Shown here piece by piece: positions 6,618-13,400 of a stretch of 17,703 bases of DNA. This stretch comes from CALESS01 sp964405455 (GTDB lineage: Bacteria > Chloroflexota > Anaerolineae > Anaerolineales > Anaerolineaceae), in assembly GCA_964405455.1 (NCBI GenBank), contig CAYOOA010000043.1:1-17703 (forward strand), written 5' to 3'. Under the pieces are notes generated by a model that saw only the letters and a list, made by a program, of their open reading frames with translations, did no database searches and was not told where the DNA came from. Within the stretch, counting starts at the first letter, position 1; every line of letters starts with the position of its first letter. The translations under genes and the position numbers were made by a program.

Positions 6618-7454
6618 CTAAGTTTTGATGAACCAGGTAATGATAAAACAGGCTGTGAAAAGGATGCTGACGATCATTTGCCGGATGCCTATGGCCACCG
6701 GTTTCACCTTGATTGCCGGGCTCAAGGTGCCGTATATGATTTCCACCCACTGGATGGCAAAGGCCAGCCACACCAGGCCGGGTATGATCCCCGCCAGGCT
6801 CAGCCCTGCCGTCAGCAGCAGGTTGAAGGTGCCGTAAATCAGCGCTCGCCGCGCCATGCGGATTTTTCCAGCCAAATTTGGTGCCGAAGCCAGCACGCGC
6901 TGCTCCAGGCGCAGAAAGGCATACGCAATGGAAGCGGCATTCTGAAGCACCACCAGCAGCCAGAGAAGCCAGCCGGTGAGGTCCATTGCGCCGCGCCCGA
7001 TCCAGTAACCGGCCGGGGCCAGCAGAGCCAGCACCGCGCTGCCGACGATTTCCACGCCCGGTTTACGCCGCTCCGCCCGGCGGCTGACCAGCCATAAGTG
7101 CCAGGCCAGTACCGGCACAGCCGGGACGACCAGCCAGAAGATCATCCGGTAGCCCTGCAGCCACAAACCGGCTGCGCCGGCCAGCGCCAGACTGCCGTAA
7201 ATCGCCATCCAGAAAAGGGAGGCTGCCAACTCTTTACGGCTCCTCCGCCCGGAGAGGATTTTGACCAGCATGGTCAGGGGCTGCCGGAACATGAAAGCCC
7301 CCAGCGCAGCCAGCAGCAGGTAGGCCTGGGCCGCTCCCCAGGTTCCGCCCAAAGTCATCCCAACCAGCAGCGGGCTGAAAAAGAAAACCCATGAGCCGTG
7401 TTCATTGGGGATGGCAACCTGTTTTACCCATAAAGTTGTTCGTGCAACAGCCAT
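6618..7454 (-). CDS. YwiC-like family integral membrane protein
   Basis: A 278-residue polytopic membrane protein with about eight hydrophobic helices. The N-terminal IPNEHGSWVFFFSPLLVG matches the conserved (P)xEHGxW signature of the YwiC-like family, followed by RQPLTMLVK and a basic loop SGRRSRKEL. Biochemical function of the family is not established. AGAGGTG stands at a good distance before the ATG. A possible -10 box TATACT lies at 7492-7497 on the minus strand, without a convincing -35. It is divergent from the superoxide dismutase gene across about 170 bp and is followed by the small CxxC protein. The frame is intact. Confidence 0.85.
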   Translation of the reverse strand: MAVARTTLWVKQVAIPNEHGSWVFFFSPLLVGMTLGGTWGAAQAYLLLAALGAFMFRQPLTMLVKILSGRRSRKELAASLFWMAIYGSLALAGAAGLWLQGYRMIFWLVVPAVPVLAWHLWLVSRRAERRKPGVEIVGSAVLALLAPAGYWIGRGAMDLTGWLLWLLVVLQNAASIAYAFLRLEQRVLASAPNLAGKIRMARRALIYGTFNLLLTAGLSLAGIIPGLVWLAFAIQWVEIIYGTLSPAIKVKPVAIGIRQMIVSILFTACFIITWFIKT

Positions 7455-7562
7455 TTCACCTCTAATTGTTGTTTGCCGTCCAGATGCCGCCAGTATACCA
7501 GACCCCGCAGAATGGATCTTTGTTCTGGCGCAAACCCTAATCCTCTATTAATTATTTCATCC

Positions 7563-7599
7563 GTGAATCTATTCACAATTCAAGTTAATGATCTATAAT
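7563..7599 (+). promoter_or_regulatory. sod promoter with overlapping GTGA-N6-TCAC dyad
   Basis: TTCACA (7572-7577, five of six matches) and TATAAT (7594-7599) are 16 bp apart. The perfect inverted repeat GTGAATCTATTCAC (7563-7576) covers the upstream edge of the -35. Its GTGA-N6-TCAC core has the geometry of CRP/FNR-superfamily operators. Overlap with the -35 would favour repression, or competition with polymerase. The regulator is not identified. Confidence 0.65.
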
Positions 7600-7626
7600 G
7601 ATAAAAACGCATTCAGGAGGATTGCC

Positions 7627-8229
7627 ATGCCGTTCACTTTACCTGTATTACCCTATGCCGAGGACGCACTGGACCCCATTTACAGCGCCCGGACGATCTC
7701 CTTCCACTACGGCAAGCACCACAAAGCCTATGTGGATAACCTCAACAAGCTCATTGCCGGTACCGATTGGGAAACGAAAACGCTTGAAGAAATCATCCTG
7801 GCCGCCGCGGCGGATCCCACCAAAGTCGGTATGTTCAACAATGCCGCCCAGGTCTGGAATCACACTTTCTTCTGGAACTGCATGAAGCCCGGCGGCGGCG
7901 GAAAACCCCACGGCCAGGTCCTGGGACTGTTGGAACAGGCCTTTGGCAGCTATGAGACCTTTGCCGAGCAGTTCAAGGCCGGCGCAGTCGGCCGCTTCGG
8001 CAGCGGATGGGGCTGGCTGGTCCTGGAAGGCGGCGCATTAAAGCTGGTCAGCACGCCCAATGCCGAAACCCCCATGACCAAAGGCCAGGTGGCCCTCCTG
8101 ACGGTGGATGTCTGGGAGCACGCTTACTACCTGGATTACCAGAACCGTCGCCCGGATTTCGTCCAGGCTTTCCTGGATCATTTGGTTAACTGGGACTTTG
8201 TCGCTTCCAACCTGGCCAAAGCCATCTAG
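7627..8229 (+). CDS. sodB: Superoxide dismutase, Fe type (Fe/Mn family)
   Basis: A 200-residue cytosolic enzyme that converts superoxide to hydrogen peroxide and oxygen. All four metal ligands are visible: H27 (SFHYGKHH), H79 (WNHTFFW), D161 and H165 (DVWEHAYYLDYQN). The active-site glutamine comes from the N-terminal half (AAQVWNH, Q75), and WNC and FGSGWGW are present, which fits iron rather than manganese enzymes. Cambialistic activity cannot be excluded. The ATG at 7627 has AGGAGG at 7615-7620, and an upstream in-frame start at 7588 lies inside the promoter. It is monocistronic: own promoter, dyad operator and terminator. Confidence 0.96.
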   Translation: MPFTLPVLPYAEDALDPIYSARTISFHYGKHHKAYVDNLNKLIAGTDWETKTLEEIILAAAADPTKVGMFNNAAQVWNHTFFWNCMKPGGGGKPHGQVLGLLEQAFGSYETFAEQFKAGAVGRFGSGWGWLVLEGGALKLVSTPNAETPMTKGQVALLTVDVWEHAYYLDYQNRRPDFVQAFLDHLVNWDFVASNLAKAI

Positions 8230-8249
8230 CAACCGTTTGGTTACTCTAC

Positions 8250-8282
8250 AACTCCCACCTTTTCCGGTGGGAGTTTTGTTTT
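8250..8282 (+). terminator. Intrinsic terminator of sodB
   Basis: A perfect 10-bp stem AACTCCCACC/GGTGGGAGTT (8250-8259 with 8266-8275) has loop TTTTCC and is followed by TTTTGTTTT. It lies 20 nt after the sodB stop. Confidence 0.93.
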
Positions 8283-8353
8283 CCTGGACAACAGGCCGCA
8301 AACGTTTCTATCCATTTTTTCCAGGTTCATTGGTGGACAGAAATCACATCCCA

Positions 8354-8983
8354 TTACTCTTTTTGTTCCAAGGCTCCATATCCCAGCCGCCCTGGTGCAA
8401 CATTAAAGAATAGTAATTGTTCTATGCCCCCTTCCAGCAGCAAACCGCTGACCCCGGTCGGATCCGCCCGTAGATGCTGATAACCGCCCAGCGGCAAGCC
8501 CAGGAAATACGCCGCAGCCAGGCGGATCACATCGGCATGAGTAAAGCAGGCGATGACATCCCCGGTTGAATGCATTCCGGCAATTTCGCACAGTGCTTCC
8601 ACTGCCCGGGCCTGGGCAGCGGCCAGTGTTTCTCCACCGGGGAAAACCGCATGCTCAGGCGCCTGGTGCAAGACTTTCCACATGCGCAGGCGGGCAAGCT
8701 GCTTATACGTTCGCCCCTGCCAGGCGCCGTAATCAATTTCCAGCAGCCCGGGGTGGCTCTGGATAACCAGGCTGCAAGCCCCCGCCAGGGGAGCAGCTGT
8801 TTCCAGGGCACGTTCCAACGGGCTGGAATACACGGCCCGGATACCTGCATTTTTCAGATTATGTGCCAGTTCCTCAGCTTGCCTGCACCCCTTGTTATTC
8901 AAATGAACTCCGGGCAGCCTGCCGGACAACTTACGTTGCATCACATCATTTTCCCCGTGGCGGATGAGCAGGATGACGGGCAT
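8354..8983 (-). CDS. Histidine phosphatase superfamily protein (phosphoglycerate-mutase-like)
   Basis: A 209-residue member of branch 1 of the histidine phosphatase superfamily. The phosphoryl-accepting histidine is H9 in LIRHGEND. R58 in SSPLERALETA, E82 in LLEIDYGAWQG and H149 in CFTHADVIRLA complete the catalytic pocket. The WQG and PGGETL stretches are typical of cobC/gpmB-like phosphatases, and the layout resembles the actinobacterial MSMEG_4193 group. Substrate cannot be told from sequence. The ATG abuts the rarA stop (TAAATG) with AAGGA just upstream inside rarA, so it is translated with rarA. No clear terminator follows. The sodB hairpin lies beyond its end but lacks a U tract in this direction. 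Confidence 0.9.
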   Translation of the reverse strand: MPVILLIRHGENDVMQRKLSGRLPGVHLNNKGCRQAEELAHNLKNAGIRAVYSSPLERALETAAPLAGACSLVIQSHPGLLEIDYGAWQGRTYKQLARLRMWKVLHQAPEHAVFPGGETLAAAQARAVEALCEIAGMHSTGDVIACFTHADVIRLAAAYFLGLPLGGYQHLRADPTGVSGLLLEGGIEQLLFFNVAPGRLGYGALEQKE

Positions 8984-10339
8984 TTATTCCTTTTTCTCGC
9001 GCGTACCGGCCAGCGCCTCCGCCTGGGCCTTCCGCCAGCGGGCTACCCGCTCTGCCACCGCTCCTTCCAACCCCTGCTCGGATGGCGTGTAGAAAACGGA
9101 GCCAATCAATTCGGTCGGCAGGTACTGCTGGGGAGTGAAATGACCGGGAAATTCGTGCGGATAGTTGTATCCCTGGCCGTGGCCCAGTGTTTTGGCATCC
9201 CGGTTGGCATCCATCAGGTGGACCGGCACCGGGAAGACACCTTTTTTCTCCACCGTTTCCAGCGCCTTGAAATATCCCAAGGTAGAATTGGACTTGGGTG
9301 CGGTCGCCAGGAAAAGGGTTGCTTCCACGATTGGGAAGATGCCCTCCGGCAGGCCGATGAATTCAAAGGCATAAGCCGCTGAAACAGCCACCAGCAAACC
9401 GGTCGGCGAAGCCAGCCCTATGTCCTCCCCAGCCAGGATGATCAGGCGGCGCAGAATAAAACGCGGATCCTCACCGGCAGCCAGCATCTTGGCCAGCCAG
9501 TACAGCGCCGCATCCGGATCGGAGCCGCGCACGGACTTGATGAACGCCGAAATTGTGTCGTAATGGGCGTCGCTGTCTTTAAAATACACCACCGCCCGGC
9601 GTTGGATCGATTCCTGGGCCACATCCAGGTCGATGTGGATGGTTCCATCCTCAGCCGGCGGGGTAGTTTCAACGGCCAGCTCCAACGCGTTGAGCAAATT
9701 CCGCGCATCTCCCCCGGAAAGGTTCACCAGGTGAGCCCGGGCATCCTCATCGATGGAGATTTTGCGTCCGCCGTAACCCCTGTCCGGGTCGGTCAGCGCC
9801 TTCTCCAGGATCATACCCAAATCGGATTCGGTGAGCGGTTTCAGCTCAAACACCCGCGAGCGGCTGACCAGGGCAGGGATCACATCAAAGTACGGATTCT
9901 CGGTGGTCGCCCCGATCAAGGTGATCAACCCGGTTTCCACGTGCGGCAGCAGCGCATCCTGCTGGGCCTTGTTCCAGCGGTGAACTTCATCCACGAACAG
10001 GATCGTGCGCGTCTGATAGAGGCTCAGGCGCTCCTGGGCGGCATCGATCACCTTGCGTAGTTCTTCTTTCCCGGCTAACACGGCGGAGATGGTCACAAAG
10101 GTCGCTTTGGTGTAGCCTGCAATCACCTGCGCCAGGGTGGTCTTCCCCGTCCCTGGCGGACCGAAGAAGATGATGGACGAAAAGAGGCGGTCGGCTGCAA
10201 TAGCCCGGCGCAGCAGCTTTCCTTCGCCGACGATATGCTGCTGGCCAACGACCTCCTCCAATGTGCGCGGACGCATACGGGCTGCAAGCGGTGCGTTGGT
10301 CTTCATCTGGTTCTGCATGGCGTTGTTAAAAAGATCCAT
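8984..10339 (-). CDS. rarA: Replication-associated recombination protein A (AAA+ ATPase)
   Basis: A 451-residue RarA/MgsA protein, an AAA+ clamp-loader relative that acts at stalled replication forks and single-strand gaps. It begins with the family segment PLAARMRPRTLEEVVGQQH. Walker A GPPGTGKTT is at 60-68 and Walker B ILFVDEVHRWNK has the DE pair at 117-118. Sensor 1 is IGATTENP, and the C-terminal tetramerisation region contains HLMDANRDAK and YNYPHEFPGHF. The ATG at 10339 is preferred because a longer frame back to 10417 runs through the terminator hairpin of the upstream gene and encodes a low-complexity leader. TATAAT 7 nt before this ATG suggests a very short or absent leader, while GGGGGAGG about 13 nt upstream could serve as a distant ribosome site. 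Confidence 0.95.
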   Translation of the reverse strand: MDLFNNAMQNQMKTNAPLAARMRPRTLEEVVGQQHIVGEGKLLRRAIAADRLFSSIIFFGPPGTGKTTLAQVIAGYTKATFVTISAVLAGKEELRKVIDAAQERLSLYQTRTILFVDEVHRWNKAQQDALLPHVETGLITLIGATTENPYFDVIPALVSRSRVFELKPLTESDLGMILEKALTDPDRGYGGRKISIDEDARAHLVNLSGGDARNLLNALELAVETTPPAEDGTIHIDLDVAQESIQRRAVVYFKDSDAHYDTISAFIKSVRGSDPDAALYWLAKMLAAGEDPRFILRRLIILAGEDIGLASPTGLLVAVSAAYAFEFIGLPEGIFPIVEATLFLATAPKSNSTLGYFKALETVEKKGVFPVPVHLMDANRDAKTLGHGQGYNYPHEFPGHFTPQQYLPTELIGSVFYTPSEQGLEGAVAERVARWRKAQAEALAGTREKKE

Positions 10340-10346
10340 GCCATTG

Positions 10347-10352
10347 ATTATA
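10347..10352 (-). promoter_or_regulatory. Candidate -10 box for rarA
   Basis: A perfect TATAAT on the minus strand ends 7 nt before the rarA ATG and lies downstream of the preceding gene's terminator, where a promoter is needed. No good -35 is visible at 16-19 bp. If used, the transcript would begin at or next to the start codon (leaderless). Confidence 0.45.
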
Positions 10353-10372
10353 CCCTCCCCCTTGCCAGGAGG

Positions 10373-10410
10373 TAAAAAAGTTCTCCCCCGCCTTTTATTG
10401 GGCGGGGGAG
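10373..10410 (-). terminator. Intrinsic terminator of the giant exported protein gene
   Basis: On the minus strand the 10-bp stem CTCCCCCGCC/GGCGGGGGAG (10401-10410 with 10383-10392) is followed within 3 nt by TTTTTT (10374-10379). It starts 23 nt after the stop at 10434 and insulates rarA from the upstream gene. Confidence 0.93.
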
Positions 10411-10433
10411 ATTTCAATTCAACTTATTGCCGC

Positions 10434-13400
10434 TTACCTGCGAACCAGGGGCAAGTAAATCATAGATCCAACGACATTCAAGGTGACCGGCACCTCCACC
10501 AGGCGGGCGTTATCATCCGTTATCCGGAGGTTCGCTGTATAGGTGCCCAGGGCCAGGCCGGTTGCATCAAAGTTGACGTCGATCACAGCTGAGCCGGTAT
10601 TTGCAGCCAGGCTGCCCGAGGTCGGGTTCTCCGACAACCACGGCACATCCAGACCGAGCACACCGTCCAGACTGATATCATCAATGCCAACATCAGCTGC
10701 ATCGTTGCCAACTACTTCTATCCCGATTCTCACTGGAACACCAGGAACCAGGGAATCAAGGTTGAAGGTGGATTGAGCCCAGGTCCAACTGGCGGTCCAA
10801 CTGCTTTCCAGGTCTCCCACATACACATCATCACCGCCGCCCGGAGTGCCCACCACCAACCAGACTTTCACGTCGCAGTTGTTGTAGGTATCCCGGCACC
10901 AGTAGATGCTGCCTTGAGACCAAATGCTCAGGGTTCCTGAAGCCAGGGCATACTCAGGTGACAGCAGCCATTCATCCTGGGAGTAATTCCACGGCACATA
11001 CGCTCCATAAGTGCCGGAATGGACATAGGCAGTTGAAGCCGACCAGGTATAGCTGGCATTGGTCACAACCGTGCTCCATCCACTGGGCGGAACCACGCCA
11101 CTTTCAAAGCCTTCTGTCATAACCACTGCCTGGGGTGTGGGTGATACTGTTGTTCCACCTTGTTCTGTGATGGTGAAGTTTGTACCTGCAGCACCGATGT
11201 CCGTCAGGGTCAACGGAATGGTGGCTGAGCCGTTGAGAAGTACAGTCGCCGTGAGGGAAACCGGTTCGGCTGTGACGCACGGCAGGATTGGGCGCAGGTT
11301 GAATCCCAGGGTTGAGGTTGTCGAGCTGATCAATGAGATTGTGGCCGAAGCGTCCACATACCCTGCCAGGCTGACAGTGACCGTGTAAACATTTCCCGAA
11401 ACCGGTCCGGACCACAAATAGTGTCCGGCATTATCGGTGGTCAGGCTGGCCACTTCATTCATGGCATTGTCGTAGATTTTGACAGCAGCATTCTTGAGCG
11501 GCGTACCGGGACCGGTATCGCACACGCCCAATCCGTTGACAATTCCTTCAACCGTGCCATTGGTGGGCGGTTGGGTCACAGTCAGGGTAACCGGAACATT
11601 ATCCACATGGTAAGGGGTGTTGTTCACCAGCTTCAATTGTGCTTCATAAGTTCCGGGCATTAATCCGGTGGCATCATAAGTCAGGGTGACACCTTGTGTC
11701 CCGCTGACCGCCAGTGTGCCGCTGACCGGATTTTCACTCAGCCAGGGGATTTGCTGGTAAGCACAAACACCCGTCTCACCGGAATCAATTTCGAGAACAG
11801 TCTTGGTAGTCTGGTTTACAGCCCATAGATGACCGTCACACGAGATTTCCAGCCCGGCTTCTCCACCGTTCAGGGCAGTGACATTAATTCCACCCAGGTT
11901 GGCGTAATTTGCATTGACATCCAGAACATTGATATCGTAGGTAGCGGAGCCGTTGTTCGTAACGAATAGATGCCCGGTCATGGGGTTATAGGCCAGGCCG
12001 GCAATAGGCAGAGAAACATTCACCTGTTGCAGGATCAAACCGCTGCGGTCAAAGCGCTTGATCAAAGTGTCATTCCAAGAACCGGCAAAGAACGTGTCCG
12101 TGACAGGATCATAAGCCAGGCCGCGTTCGCTGGTTCCAAATGCCGGGCAAATCTTCTCCCCGGTGGGTCCCATGGAAACCGGATCCATTTCATAGATGCA
12201 ATTATCACCGCCAACGTTCACCTGCCAGAATGTTCCGCTGACCGGATCATAAGCCATATCCGCAGCAAATGTACCAATCCAGCTCCCGGTATTCATTTCT
12301 TTACCGGTCAGGGCACCCGCCCGGGTGAATTCGTAATCCAGATCGTCTCCACCACCTGCACCCAGGTTGCTCACCCAGAGGGTATCGGCAGCCTGGTTAT
12401 ATCCCATGCCCCACGGAGAGGTCAATCCACTGCTAAAGCTGGAAATCAGGTCACCAGCCGCTAAATTTGGATACTGCGGCGCAGACCGATCGGGCAGGAC
12501 GTAATACGGGACTCCATCCAGGTTTAATTTATTGAAATTCTTTGGGCCAAGGTGGCGGGTAACCGGATCCTGGTTGGGATCAAGCGGTACTGAATTTGGC
12601 GCAAGATTCATTTCAGCGATGGAATAATCCACAGACCGGGTACCAACATTCCCCAGGGTCAACGTTTGAGTCCCGGTGGTATTCATGGCCAGGCTCAAGG
12701 CAAAGGATGGCGGTGTGGCGGTCAGATGGCCGGCTGGCAGGTTGAAATCGTGCCAGGTAGTGCTGTTGTTGGCCACATTTAGCGAAGTAGTTACCGTTCC
12801 ATACCCATTCACCTTGGTTGCCGAGACCGAAACTGAACTCCCGGCCGGGATAAACCCGTAATAGAAACCTGAACCAAGGTCAGGATTTGCTGTTGGACCG
12901 CTTATCATCGGCTCGGCGCCCAGGGGCTGCACAACAGCATTTGCCAGGTCCTGCGCTGAGTTGAGGTCAAACACATTGCCCATCAAGAGACCGCCGGATG
13001 TTGCGGCACAGGTGGGCAGTGCTCCAACGATCACATCATCGATGTGGATATCATTCCCGTAGGCGCTGATGGCGTTAAAACCAATCAAGAGGCTGGTCGA
13101 TGCCGAATAGGCGCTTAAATCCACTGTATGGGAAACCCAGCCATTGGATGTGGCGTAACGGCTGAAGGTGGAGCCAACACCAGTCCAGGTTGCTCCTCCA
13201 TTTGTCGACACCACTACCTGTAATTGATCATTTGATGTACTATAACCCGTATCATGGAACATCTGGAAGGTCACCTGGTCCGGAGCCAGGGTTGTCATGT
13301 TGAAAGGAAGGGTGTAATAAAGCCGAGCGGCATTTCCGGAGCCCACTGACCAGGAATTGAAATAAGCCACATTCGGCTGACTGACTGCATTGTAACCCGA

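Noticed and set aside
8570..9382. 270-residue plus-strand frame opposite rarA and the histidine phosphatase
   Set aside because: It is a shadow of two genes with intact catalytic motifs; the translated sequence is low in structure and rich in Q, G, P and H.
10340..10417. 26-residue N-terminal extension of rarA
   Set aside because: It runs through the terminator hairpin and U tract of the upstream gene and is absent from the known start of the family.
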